NCBI RefSeq assembly: GCF_023898315.1
Contig: NC_064619.1
Location: 502,048,594 to 502,112,593 of the forward strand
From: Schistocerca nitens
Lineage: Eukaryota > Arthropoda > Insecta > Orthoptera > Acrididae
Reading direction: 5' to 3'
Length of the DNA stretch: 64,000 nt
Within the stretch, counting starts at the first letter, position 1; each line of letters begins with the position of its first letter. Of the stretch, positions 22,874 to 33,823 are shown in pieces. A program made the translations under genes and the position numbers. The notes below the pieces were generated by a model that saw nothing but the letters and a program-made list of their open reading frames with translations, did not search any database and had not been told where the DNA came from.

Positions 22874-23188
22874 GGGCAACGGCCTTGCCGCAGTGGATAC
22901 ACCGGTTCACGTGAGATCACCGAAGTTAAGCGCTGTTTTGCGTGGTCGGCACTTGGATGGGTGAACATGCAGCCGCAATGCGCTGTTGCCATTTTTCGGG
23001 GTGCACTCAGCCTTGTGATGTCAATTGAGGAACTACTCGACCAAATAGTAGTGGCTTCGGTCAAGAATACCATCGTAACGACCGGGAGAGCGGTGTGCGA
23101 CCCCACGCCCCTCCTATTCGCATCCTCCTGGGAGGATGACACGGCGGTCGGATGGTCCCAGTAGGCCACTCATGGCCTGAAGACGGAG
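22874..23188 (+). mobile_element. 5S rRNA-derived SINE (SINE3-type)
   Basis: The first 115 bp resemble 5S rRNA: gggcaacggccttgccgcag, ggatacaccggttcacgtga, gatcaccgaagttaagcgct, and cggcacttggatgggtgaac, which includes the internal Pol III promoter (A box, IE and C box region). A roughly 200-bp unrelated body follows. Flanking 15-bp TSDs tactaataatccagt (22859-22873) and tactaataatccggt (23189-23203) match at 14 of 15 positions. This structure is that of 5S-derived SINEs known from vertebrates and some other animals. It is not a functional 5S gene: it lacks the 3' half-stem and sits within TSDs. Confidence 0.88.
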
Positions 23189-23454
23189 TACTAATAATCC
23201 GGTAAAGATGCCCGTATGTTTGCCAAAGCAGTTGTGATAACATTTTTGTTTTTAAATAAAACTTTCTTTCAAACGTTTCATTGCTTTGAAATATTAGATT
23301 ATTATATGGCCCATGTTCTAGCGCAGCATCCATCTTTCCCTTACAGTAATCTGCAGCTCACTCTCGTCAATCCCCCTCCACAAAACTTTTTCTCTTCCGT
23401 GTTGGCAGTGTTCTTTATTTAAACTGCATTCTTTGCTAACAGCCACTGCCAGCG

Positions 23455-23685
23455 TCACTGTGCACGAACTGACCTCTCTGTCATGTTCCATAAATGTTCG
23501 ATGGGACGCATGTCGGGCCATCTGGTTGGCCACATAATTCGCTCGAATTTTCCAGAATGTTCTTCAACCCAGTCGCGAACAATTGTGACCTGCTGACGTG
23601 CCGCATTGTCATCCATAAAAAGTCCATCCATGAATGGGTGAAAATGGTCTCCAAGAAGCCGAACATAATCATTTCCGCCGCACAG
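23455..23685 (-). pseudogene. Tc1 transposase C-terminal relic (T2)
   Basis: The frame gives DHFHPFMDGLFMDDNAARQQ, a short linker, then WPTRWPDMRPIEHLWNMTER. MDDNA holds the second catalytic aspartate and the RPIE region the third acidic residue, as in Tc1 transposases (usual form SPDLNPIEHLWD). The start of the gene is separated from this end by two nested SINEs. Confidence 0.82.
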
Positions 23686-24060
23686 GGTAGCAGCGTGGTC
23701 TAAGGTGCCTTTGCCGGCCACGGTGGCCGAGCGGTTCTAGGCTCTTCAGTCCGGAACCGCGCGACTTCTACGGTCGCAGGTTTGAATCCTGCCTCGGGCA
23801 TGGATGTGTGTGATGTCATTAGGTTAGTTAGGTTTAAGTAGCTCTAAGTTATAGGGCATTGATGACCTCCGATGTCCGATAGTGCTCAGAGCCATTTGAA
23901 CCATTTTAAGGCGCTTTGTCACGGTTCGCGCGGTTCCCCCCCGTCGGAGGTTCGAGTCTTCCTTTGGGCATGGGTGTGAGTATTGTCCTTAGCGAAAGTT
24001 AGTTTAAGTTAGATTAAGTGGTCTATATGGTCCCACAGGATCTTACAACAAAATTCCAAA
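23686..24060 (+). mobile_element. SINE B copy interrupted by SINE A
   Basis: The head part gcagcgtggtctaaggtgcc lies before 23713. The remainder (ggcgctttgtcacggttcgc, gtcggaggttcgagtcttcc, gggcatgggtgtgagtattg) resumes at 23907 and runs to about 24060. It is inserted in the T2 transposon. Outer ends are approximate. Confidence 0.75.
23714..23906 (+). mobile_element. SINE A copy inside SINE B inside T2
   Basis: Typical head, B box caggtttgaatcctgcctcg, and tail gagccatttgaacc. TSD taaggtgcctttg (23701-23713) and taaggcgctttg (from 23907) place it within the SINE B head. Confidence 0.92.
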
Positions 24061-24844
24061 TTTCCATTTCCAGTCAGTGATCGGTTCCCACACCATTATG
24101 GAGCCGCCTCCAGACTGCACAGTGCCTCATTACCAAGTTGGGTCTATGGCTTTGTGGGGTCTGCGCCAAGCTCGAGCCTTACCATCAGCTCTTACCAACT
24201 GAAACAAGGACTCATCTGACCAGGCCACGGTTTCCGAGCCGTCTAGGGTAAAACCGATATGGTCACGAGCTTAGGAGAGGATCTGCAAGCGATGTCGTTT
24301 TGTTAGCAAAAGCACTCGCGTCAGTCGTCTGTTGCCATAGCCGATTAACGCCAGATTTCGCCGCACTGTCCTAACGTATATGTTCGTCTTCCGTCCCACA
24401 TTAATTTCTGCTGTTATTTCGCACAGTCTTGCTTGTCATTAGCACTGACAACTCGACTTAAACCCCGCTGCTCTCAGTGAAGGCCGTCGACCACATCGCT
24501 GTTCGTGGTGAGAGATAACACCTGAAATTTAGTATACTCGGCACGCTCTTGACATTATGCATCTCGGAATACTGAATTCCCGAAAGATTTCAGAAAAGGA
24601 ATGTCGCACACATCTAGCTTCAACTAACATTTCGCGTTCAAAGTTTGTTAATCTCCGTCGTGCGGCCATAATCACGTCATAAACCTTTTTGCTTGAATCA
24701 CCTGAGTACAAATGATAGCTCCGCCAATGCACTGTCCTTTAATACCTTGCATACGCGATACCACCGCCATCTATAAATATACATTCGCTATGCCGTAACT
24801 TTTGCCGCCTTAGTGTATTATTATTTGCGTCAACTATTATTATT

Positions 24845-26090
24845 CTTGTTGTTGTTGTTGTTGTTTTTGTGGTCTTCAGTCCAGAGACTGGTATGTTGTA
24901 GCTCTCCATACTACTCTATCCTGTGCAAGCTTCTTCATCTCCAAGTACCTACTGCAACCTAAATCCTTCTGAATCTGCTTAGTGCATTCATGTCTTGATC
25001 TCCCTCTACGATTTTTACCCTCAACGCTGCCCTGCAATACCAAATTGGTGATCCCCTGTTGCCTCAGAACATGTCCTATCAACCGATCCCTTCTTATAGT
25101 CAAGTTGTACCACAAATTTCTCTTTTCCCCAATTCTATTCAGTACTTCCTCATTAGTTACGTGATTTACCCATGTAATCTTCAGCATTCTTCTGTAGCAC
25201 CACATTTCGAAAGCTTCTCTTCTCTTCTTGTCTAAACTATTTATCGTCTATGTTTCACTTCCGTACATGGCTACACTCCATGCAAATACTTTCAGAAACG
25301 ACTTCCTGACACTTAAATCTATACTAGATGTTAACAAATTTCTCTTCTTCAGAAACGTTTGCCAATGCCACTCTACATTTTATATCCTCTCTACCTCGAC
25401 CATCATCAGTTATTTTGCTCCCCAAAGAGCAAAACTCATCTACCACTTTAAGTGTCTCTCTTCCTAATCTAATTCCCTCTGGATCACCTGATTTAATTCG
25501 ACTACATTCCATTATCCTGGTTTTGCTTTTGTTGATGTTCATTTTATATCCTCCTTTCAGGACACTGTCCTCCCGTTAAACTTCTCTTCCAGGTCCTTTG
25601 CTGTCTCTGACAGAATTACAATGTCATCAGCAAACATTAAAGTTTTTTTTTCTTCTCCATCGATTTTAATTCCTACACCAAATTTTTCTTTTGGTTCCTT
25701 TACTGCTTGCTCAACATACAGATTGAATAACGTCGGGGATAGGCTACAACCCTGTCTCACTCCCTTCCCAACCACGGCTTTTCTTTCATGCCCCTAGACT
25801 CTTATAACTGCAATCTGGTTTCTGTACAAATTGTGAATAGCCTTTCGCTCCCAGTATTTCACCCCTGCCACCTTCAGAATTTGAAAGAGAGTATTCCAGC
25901 CAACATTTTCAAAAGCTTTCTCTAAGTATACAAACGCTAGAAACGTAGGTATGCCTTTCCTTAATCTAAGATAAGGCGTAGGGTCGGTACTGCCTCATTT
26001 GTTCCAACATTTCTACGGATTCCAAACTGATCTTCCCCGAGGTCGTCTTCTACCAGTTTTTCCATTCGTCTGTAAAGAATTCGTGTTGTA
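24845..26090 (-). mobile_element. RTE-like LINE, family 1, 5'-truncated
   Basis: The minus strand encodes broken RT pieces: VGKGVRQGCSLSPTLFNLYV (palm), MFADDIVILSETAKDLEE (catalytic FADD), the linker CSLGSKITDDGRGREDIK, and the C-terminal piece MWCYRRMLKITWVNHVTNEE with HVLRQQGITN. The 3' end is a short GTT/AAC repeat (24847-24864), as in RTE-like elements. Several frameshifts are present. RTE assignment is by motif; a related clade is possible. Confidence 0.75.
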
Positions 26091-27597
26091 TCTAACACTG
26101 GCGGCCGTGGCGCCTGAGCAGGGGATGGGATAGGTGGGGTGGGCATTTTGGAAGAGACAAATGCAAGAAACAGACAAAGCAAGCAAGAAAAATAAGTACA
26201 AAAGCAAAGAAAATTTCTGCAACGCGCACCTGAAAACGCTGAGTAGCAAAAACACTATAAGAGGCTGTCAAAGGAAGTAAACACCCCTGCAGAGAAAGAC
26301 AAGAGAGAATTAAGGCGCCAGAAATACACAAAAGAAAATTCTGTGGCCGCGAGTCGCGGGGTTTGTTTGTGAATCCTCATCGTCAAAATGTTGTGACCGT
26401 CCTACTCGTCCAATATAGGGTGGTTAGGAAGCTGTTTTCTCGGATAGCTAGACAACAGTTCCAACAAATCTTATTAATGGAGTTTATTACAGTAAATTAA
26501 ATGGAGAATACTTAAATTTGCCTTTTTACAAAGAGGTGTTGCAGAGCAATTGTCGACATGCAAATAATCAATGTTCTTCTATATATAGAATTTCTATTCA
26601 AACAATTAATATAGATCACGACTAAAACGTTTTGATCACGGATCGTCTTCTAGTGCACCACGGCTAGCTGGAGCGGTGCTTACATTCTCTTCGTATAGGG
26701 GCCGCTCCTGTCGTGGTGCGGTCCTAGTCAACGTACTATTCGCTGATGTCGCCTCACAGCCTTCTCTGCTGTATCGATCCAGGCCGATGTGGCGGCACTT
26801 GATGTGACGCTGGAACCGAACCGATGTAATGTTTCTAACTTCTCTTTCACATCTGCCAAGCACATAATTAAATTTTGGTGTTCACTGGTCAAAAATTCTC
26901 AAGCATCGAAGATTTACAAGTGCCATTACAACCCCCATTGATCATGCACTGTTCTTGGGCTCGTTAGTGGAATTTTCATCCGAAGATTACTGCTCCCTGA
27001 CGTTTCTTTGAACTTTCCTCCACACACACTTACTCACAAAGTAACTAATGTTACAAACTTTCACTCACTACAAATATCCACAATCCATTCCTATTTTTCA
27101 GCTATTTTTTTCCTTTTGCCCTTGTTGGCCCTATGTTTTCCTTTCTCTTCACTGAATTTACGTAGATAATATTTCCTGAATGTGCATACCATTCAAAGCA
27201 CATAGTATACAAATATACAGGATTTCACACAGTTACAAGGTAACAAATAATATTAATGTAAAATAAGTGTGCGCAAAAACAGAAAAATCGCACCTCACAG
27301 TCAATGACAGCATTCTATCCAAAACATGTTTCACAATGGTGCAACTTCATCATCAGCTATTTATATGACATAAAGTAATACGGCTACGATGGTTTGTATG
27401 TATGACTTTTGGGGAACCTGTAGCACAGCGTGGCAGTATAAGACAATAGAACTATTTTTGCCTTCTGCTGCCAGATCGTGCAGTGTCTGTCAAGAATAAT
27501 GAACATGTTATCTTATGGGCTATAGATATATCACGAATCGAAACATTTCACGATAATACATTTCAACTCGTACCTTCTATCATCCATTTATATATTT
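26091..27597. other. Unassigned; possible LTR-like or other dispersed repeat
   Basis: This contains a TG-starting stretch at about 26389 (tgttgtgaccgtcctactcg) and a GC-rich section at 26640-26840 whose composition suggests a retroelement LTR or internal region, but I see no matching partner or coding motif. ORFs are under 90 codons. Confidence 0.3.
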
Positions 27598-27723
27598 TTA
27601 TTATTATTATTTTTCAGCTTTTCCTCATTACAGAGGCTTATCTCCAACATAACAATTTGCTCGGAAATTACTATACAAAGAATAAACGTTCTTATACTTT
27701 CAAAATATTCCTCCAGGTGTTTC

Positions 27724-27971
27724 ACCGAGCGAGGTGGCGCAGTGGTTAGCACACTGGACTCGCATTCGGGAGGACGACGGTTCAATCCCGTCTCCGGCCA
27801 TCCTGATTTAGGTTTTCCGTGATTTCCCTAAATCGCTTCAGGCAAATGCCGGGATGGTTCCTTTGAAAGGGCACGGCCGGTTTCCTTCCCAATCCTTCCC
27901 TCACCCGAGCTTGCGCTCCGTCTCTAATGACCTCGTTGTCGACGGGACGTTAAACACTAATATCCTCCTCC
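27724..27971 (+). mobile_element. SINE C copy inside RTE-like LINE
   Basis: tRNA-like head gaggtggcgcagtggttagc (A box), B box cgacggttcaatcccgtctc, then the body ggttttccgtgatttcccta and tail gacgttaaacactaatatcc. TSD tcctccaggtgtttc at 27709-27723 and 27972-27986 (15 bp, perfect). Confidence 0.95.
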
Positions 27972-28312
27972 TCCTCCAGGTGTTTCGATCCTGTTTGTCC
28001 TCTTTCTCTGCGCCCATTCTCCTCATTGTGTGTTGTACATTTTGGAACCAGGTGGTCATAGGTCGTTTCTTCTTCTCACCTCCGGTTCCCACTCCAGTAT
28101 CAAATTTGGTATTCTGGCTTCCTCCATTCGTCGTACATTCCCGTACCACTGTAATTTCGTCCTGTCCATTACGTCATATATTCTTTCTTTTATTTCCATT
28201 CTATTTATTATCTCGGTGTTCCTTATCTTCTCTTTCCTGGAGAGTCTTGCCGATCTTCTCCAGAAGTCCATTTCTACAGCTTGTAATTTTTGATGTGGTT
28301 CAGGTTAATTGT

Positions 28313-29161
28313 TCAGGTCTCCGTTCCATACAGAACCACACTCTCTAATGTAGATTTATATATTAATTTTTTAGTTCTGCTCATTACATTCTTGCTCCAT
28401 AGGACTGGGTTAAGCATCCTAATGACCTTCTGTCCACTACTAATTCCTTTATTGATTTCGGACTCTGATTTCTCCTCGGTTTCTAAAGTGGATCCCAAAT
28501 AACAGAAAGTGTTTATCTTTTTGATTTTCTTTCCTTCAAGGTATAGCTCATCTGAATCATTAGTCTGGAATTCTGTTTTTTGGTAATTAATCTTCAAACC
28601 CCAAGTTTTGTATGCTACTGCTAGTTGACTGCACATGTAGTTATCATCCTCCCTATCTTGTGCTACGACTGCTTGATCATCAGCAAACAATAAATGATGT
28701 AGGTAAACACCATCTCTTATTTCTGATCCCCTACTATTACATTTACGAGACCATGTTCGAAGGCTAATATCTATATAGGTTTTAAATAATGATGCTGACA
28801 TGAGACAACCCTGTAAAAGGCCTATGCTTGTTCTAAATTTCTGTGAAAGATTATTACCAACTTTCACTTGGCTAATGTTATCTTTATACATCTGTTGTAT
28901 TATTTTAATCAAGAAAGGTTTTATGCTTGCCATATGTAGTGCTCTCCAAAGTAATTTTCTTGGAACTGTATCATAATCTCTTTCTAGATCTATGAAAATT
29001 AATCCTATATTTTTTGATTTTTCCCTACATTTCTCCAAAATCTCTCGTAATGTGAAAATATGGTCTACACGTGATCTTCCAGCCGTGAAACCACATTGTT
29101 CTTCTTGGGTTCTAACAGTTTTTTCCAGTTTGTTTTTAATTACTTTTGCAAAAGTTCTCAT
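28313..29161 (-). pseudogene. Reverse transcriptase domain of RTE-like LINE family 2
   Basis: A 282-codon open frame with RT blocks in order: EEQCGFTAGRSRVDHIFTLR (usually QxGFRxGRSTxDxIF), IFIDLERDYDTVPRKLLW (FxDLExAYDxVPR), SIGLLQGCLMSASLFKTYID (GxxQGxxLSPxLFxxYxD), LLFADDQAVVAQ (catalytic FADD), GLKINYQKTEF, and INTFCYLGSTLETEEK. Catalytic aspartates are present. Changes such as LLQG for the usual RQG and the lack of an attached endonuclease frame suggest it is inactive. Confidence 0.85.
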
Positions 29162-30650
29162 TAATGTGTTTGTAACACAAATTTCTCAGTAGTTTGAAAA
29201 AATTTTGCGATCCCCCTTTCTTAAATATGGTATTAATGTAATTATTGAATCTCCATGTATCATTTTATTGAAGAGCTGTGTTATTAATTTCACAATTTTG
29301 TCACTACCATATTACAGACACTTCAGACTGATATTGCCTGGTCCAGGTGATTTACCATTCTTTCCTGTTCTCAACGCCTGAAGTACTTCACTTTCTAAAA
29401 TCTGGATCTCATCGTCTTCATGTCAATTTTCTTCCACTGTTCCTGCTTCTCGATATTGTTCTCTGTCCTCATTTAATAATTTTTGGAAATATTTTTCCCA
29501 TTCCTTTTGTGTTATCAGTTGGAGATTGGTTTTGCTTTTTGCATCCTGTCGAAGCCCTTTTAATACTGACAATGCTTCTTTTGCTCTCCAAAATCCTAAT
29601 TTGCTATTAACCTTGGCACATGTTCTGTTCCAAGCTTCATTTTTTGCCATCCCTATTTTTTTCATCGCTTCATTCTTCTTTATCTTGTATATTGATCTTG
29701 TTTCTTCTGATTTATCATTCTACCAGTGAAGGACCGCATTTCGTTTTTCTCTAACGAGGACCTCTATTTCCACTGACCACCACTCTGCTGCACCGGTTGT
29801 GGTTGCTATCTTTTTTATGCAACACCTCTTTTGCTATGATTTTCACATTAGTTTTTATTTAGTGATATATTTCCTCTGTACTTCCTTCAAATGATTCAAA
29901 CAGTTCCCTTTCCATCCTGGCCGCAATGAGTGTTCTGGTACTTTCGTCTTGTAGGCTTCAATATTAAAACGTAAATTTTCATCTTTCTCAGTCTGGTTCG
30001 TTTTATTTATGTTGCTTGTGTCATTCCTTGTATTCTTACATCGCCAAAAGATTTCATATTTACTAGATAGTGGCCTGATCCACAATGGGCTCCTGTGTAA
30101 GATCTGTCGTTGTTTGCCTAATGATAATATAATCTATTATAGAACGAAGTTCGTTAGTGTTCTGTTGCAAAGTATATTAATCAATGTCCTTGTGTTTAAA
30201 ATATGTGTTGGTAATTTTTCGATCAAATTGTTCACAAATCGCAATCAATCGTTCCCCAATGTCATTATATTCTTCCTCTACATGTTTTGTTATTATTGTA
30301 CAGGATTCCTACTCTTCCATTCATGTCTCCCATGACAATCAGTTCCTTTCTTCTTGGGATTTTTTCAATATTCTCCCTGACGGTGGTTCAGAATGTATCT
30401 TTCCCCTCATCTTTTGTGCCGTTCGTGGGTGCATATACGCCAATAATCACAATTTCCCTAGCAAATAATTTCATTTCGACAGTTATAATACGTTGACTGA
30501 TGAATTTATATATCAGCGTTCTATTTTGATCAAAGTAACGTTCATTTTCACGTACTTATGAGGTACTGTTACGGATTGCTCGAATTTCCTTTCGGGATTT
30601 TCTGTCGGTACTTTGTCCTCGCCAATATTTCATGAACTATCTGCTCAACA

Positions 30651-31566
30651 AATCTCCTGCTTCAAAGGATCTAACAATTTGATATAACTTTTCTCTGACT
30701 ATATTTCCTTACAAGATTTTCTCTCGATCCTTGTTCATTGGCAACGCGAAAGCCGGTGCGTTTGCACCGTCATTCAGTGACGCTAATCTGTTTATGTTTT
30801 GCACGTAACAGCCATTACTAGGGCATTGCATTATCCACGCCAGGAACTTTTGTCAGTGTTTGTAGCGGGAGTACCCAAGCACAGTCTGTTCCCTGCATCT
30901 TGTGCTGCATAAAGTCTGGCGTATACTTTATGGCATACAAGCCAGCAGTTTATTGTGCCACTGGTGAAAAATACCTTGTGACTTAATTTAATAGCCTCCA
31001 TACCTTAAATGCTTTAAAGCTTTACAATTCATGCGAGGTAGATTTATTAGACGATTCACGCTATAGAAAGAAACAAAACGAAAAAATCTAGACATTTAAA
31101 GCGGTAATGACATACTATTCTCGTGATTAGTAATGGTTTCTAGAAACCACTCTATTCATTCCGATGGCGTATACTATTTTCTTTCATGTTTCTCGTATTG
31201 AGAAAAAATGGAAACAGTGATCCATACTTGAGAATTTTTTTATAGCCAAGATATCACTGACGTTTATTATTGAAGACCCGTTTCGACAGTTGAAATTGTC
31301 ATCTTATGATCTTCAAAAAAATTTTAGGTTACAAACTGAGTTTCATTATCATTTTGTCACTCATACCATGCCGCCAAATCCAGGTTTGGCGGATGACGAT
31401 TACGTGCGGAGAGTGAAAATGGGAATAACTACTGGAAACAGTACGACATAGAGAAAGGGGAACTTTTCTGTGCAGATAGTTTCTTACAGTTCCTTTTTCT
31501 ACCAACACATTTTTTTCTCTAAACACTCTTTGTGTACTCATTCCATTTCGTGGTACTTTTCATTGA
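30651..31566. other. No gene recognised
   Basis: Short frames only. The phrase tttcgacagttgaaattgtc near 31281 resembles terminal segments of Penelope-type repeats but is too short to call. Confidence 0.4.
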
Positions 31567-31579
31567 CTATAAGCAGTTA

Positions 31580-31796
31580 GCCGGCCGGAGTCGCCGAGCG
31601 GTTCTAGGCGCTACAGTCTGGAACCGCGCGACCACTACGGTCGCAGGTTCGAATCCTGCCTAGGGCATGGATGTGTGTGATGTCCTTGGGTTAGTTAGGT
31701 TTAAGGAGTTCTAAGTTCTAGGGGACTGATGACCTTAGAAGTTAAGTCCCATACTGCTCAGAGCCATTTGAACCCATTTTTGAACCCATTTTTGAA
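31580..31796 (+). mobile_element. SINE A copy, left member of inverted pair
   Basis: Full-length, with a duplicated tail (two gaacccatttttgaac-type units). TSD ctataagcagtta at 31567-31579 and 31797-31809. Confidence 0.95.
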
Positions 31797-31809
31797 CTAT
31801 AAGCAGTTA

Positions 31810-32006
31810 AATTGTTCAAATGGCTCTGAGCACTATGGGGCTTAACTGCTGTGGTCATCAGTTCCCTAGAACTTAGAACTACTTAAACCTAACTAACCTA
31901 AGGACATCACACACATCCATGCCCGAGGCAGGATTCGAACCTGCGACCGTAGCGGTCACGCGGCTCTAGACTGTAGCGCCTAGAACCGCACGGCCACTCC
32001 GGCCGG
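31810..32006 (-). mobile_element. SINE A copy, right member of inverted pair
   Basis: Full-length, opposite orientation. TSD ctataagcagtta at 31797-31809 (shared with the left member) and 32007-32019. Confidence 0.95.
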
Positions 32007-32410
32007 CTATAAGCAGTTATTTGAAAGTCTTGTTCGAAGGAGATTATAGCAAAGCAGTGTGACTGTGACATAAATCTTTGCTTTTAGTCACTTTCAAAAT
32101 TCTGAAATGTAATCTACCAATGAATGCATGTCTCCCAACTGATTTAAACAGACAACAACATCGTTAACTAGCTAACACGGTACAGAGCGCGTACGCACAT
32201 GACACTAGTGTTGAGGAAACTTTGATGAAAAGAAAATTTGTAAAACTAATCCCGTTTTTGCGCATTCAGTTTCCTTTGACGTACTGAGAAATGACCATGA
32301 AATTGAAAAAGGATTTTATGTACACAGACTGAAGGGGTGAGTGAAACTTTATACCAAGGCCGGGAACCGAACCCGAGTTTCCTGTTTGCCAGGCAGGCGC
32401 CCTAGCCACA

Positions 32411-32568
32411 ATATTTTTTTTTTCATTTTGTTCGGTAGTGTTCGTTGCGGTTTGTCTGGGCGGACGTCACATGTCATCCGTTCAAGTTGACGTTGATTCC
32501 TTTACACTGTTTTGTATTACAGAGGGCCAGCGCCTCTCTGACCGAACACATAGAGCTACTGTGCCGGC
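32411..32568 (-). mobile_element. Family E short repeat, copy 1
   Basis: On the minus strand it starts gccggcacagtagctctatg (A-box-like TAGCTC), then agaggcgctggccctctgta, and ends near gaacaaaatgaaaaaa. It matches the adjacent copy at 32578-32773 in order and orientation. Confidence 0.65.
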
Positions 32569-32577
32569 CTTTTTTTT

Positions 32578-32773
32578 TTAATTTCTGACGGACGGAGACT
32601 TTTTTTTAAAATCTCATTTTGTTCGTTAGTGTTCGTTCTATTTGTTCGGGCGGCCGTACCATGACTCTTGTTCAAGTTCATCGGTGATCCATTCACTTAG
32701 TTTTTTTTTTTTTTTTATTATTACAGAGGGCAGTTAACCCTCTGGCAGAACACGCTGAGCTATTGTGCCGGCG
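32578..32773 (-). mobile_element. Family E short repeat, copy 2
   Basis: On the minus strand: gccggcacaatagctcagcg, agagggttaactgccctctg, a poly-A stretch, then gaacttgaacaagagtcatg and a tail gaacgaacactaacgaacaa. It is probably a tRNA-derived SINE; the B box is unclear. Confidence 0.6.
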
Positions 32774-33823
32774 CCACTAAACCACTATGCGGCTCTCACA
32801 ACTGCACGGATTACCCTGACACGCCTCCGTACTCGATGCAAATTCCCTCTTACAGACGAAGAGAATTGCTGAGGCTCTCCTTGTTTTGGAATAGCACCTC
32901 AGCATCGAATATAAATGGGGGATCCAGCCTGAAACCCAGGCTCAAGTACTTGTAAAAATAAAATGACACAATTTAGGAGACTTTACTAGTCTCATACACG
33001 AATGGTGTTTTATTGTGTTAATGTGGAAGGGGAAATTTAAAGTACAATGGGGCAGCAGTGGGAATTTGGATCGAGGAGAGAGGTGTGTCAGGGTAATCCG
33101 TGCAGTTGTACGAACCACTCTGCCACTTATAGTGTCTAGCGCACCTGCAAAGTAAGTCGGAGACTTGGGTTCAATTCCTGGCCTTGGTACAAATTTTACA
33201 GTCACCACCTGTCTATATACATAAAATTATATCTGTATGCGACCAATAAAGTCTCTGAAATTGTGTCATTTCATTTGAAAAAGTATGGCAAAACTGAGTA
33301 TTTTACATTTAGAAAATTCATTGTCACTCTTTAGGGACTGTGTTTGACGGCCGTAGTGAAACGTATAGGTTAATTTAATTAAAAAGACAGTCAATTAGAT
33401 AAAATGATAATTATAGCAATGTGAATAACTAAACTCACAGATACTTTCCAAGATGATGAACTGGCCAGTTTCTAATAGGAGTGGAATTCAAATTTCCGTC
33501 AGTCGACCTGATGGACTTTCCTGTGAGCCTGCTAAAGGTTTTCAAATTAGGGACAGAGTAATTCTAGTAAGAACGAAGATTACAGACGCTAATTTTCTTA
33601 CACGAGGGATCAGAAGTCTCAGATTCCGTAGTCCAACTACCCCAACAAGGAAAAAATGTAGCTGGCTGACTGACTCGTATTGCGTCAGAAATAGCTTCGT
33701 AGGCGAACACCCTGCTACGAATATATTTCAGTCATCCAAAAGAAAAGACCAAGTAAATTTTCAGCTGTGGAAAACATCTGGAAAAGTTGCATATATAAAT
33801 GTCTCGCACTTATCTAAAGTGAG

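Larger units (their letters stand above)
23320..24815 (-). mobile_element. Tc1-like transposon, family T2 copy 2 (triple-nested host)
   Basis: Minus-strand transposase pieces: the N-terminus at 24529-24732 (TNFEREMLVEARCVRHSFSE then REFSIPRCIMS) is a Tc1 helix-turn-helix. The C-terminus at 23455-23721 has FMDDNAARQQ, then WPTRWPDMRPIEHLWN, the DDE-type second and third motifs. The middle is interrupted by SINE B (about 23686-24060), itself split by SINE A. The right end gccgccttagtgta before TA near 24815 is a plausible inverted-repeat end. The left end was not found. Confidence 0.78.
27598..30650 (-). mobile_element. RTE-like LINE, family 2, nearly full length
   Basis: In minus-strand order: an AP-like endonuclease in pieces (VIIGVYAPTNGTKDE and ELIVMGDMNGRVG around 30300-30480); a linker near 29423-29665; RT at 28313-29161; a C-terminal domain at 28056-28271; and a 3' end with an AAT-type short tail near 27598. 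This order (EN, RT, short tail repeat) fits the RTE clade. The endonuclease contains stops; RT has the longest open frame in the window (282 codons). A SINE C splits the 3' UTR. Confidence 0.8.
32335..33285. repeat. Family D tRNA-like repeat in palindromic arrangement
   Basis: The plus-strand arm at 33056-33282 contains a tRNA-like unit (tgtctagcgcacctgcaaag, then gggttcaattcctggccttg, and a tail ctctgaaattgtgtcatttc). The reverse complement of the same unit is at 32338-32405 (ccaaggccgggaaccgaacc) and 32775-32850 (cacaactgcacggattaccc). The arms are separated by spacer that also carries a reverse tail piece at 32955-33000. Two family E repeats interrupt the left arm. Another family D copy is at 59876-60165. 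Confidence 0.65.

Noticed and set aside
22874..22990. 5S rRNA gene
   Set aside because: The 5S similarity ends before the 3' stem and continues into a SINE body within TSDs.
24840..24865. Short GTT repeat as an independent microsatellite
   Set aside because: It is the 3' tail of the RTE-like element, since the same tail occurs at 40056 and 44068-44082.
31600..31680. tRNA gene-like sequences with A and B boxes at many sites
   Set aside because: Each is the head of a SINE, followed by the same body and tail and flanked by TSDs. None shows a free-standing cloverleaf with an acceptor stem.
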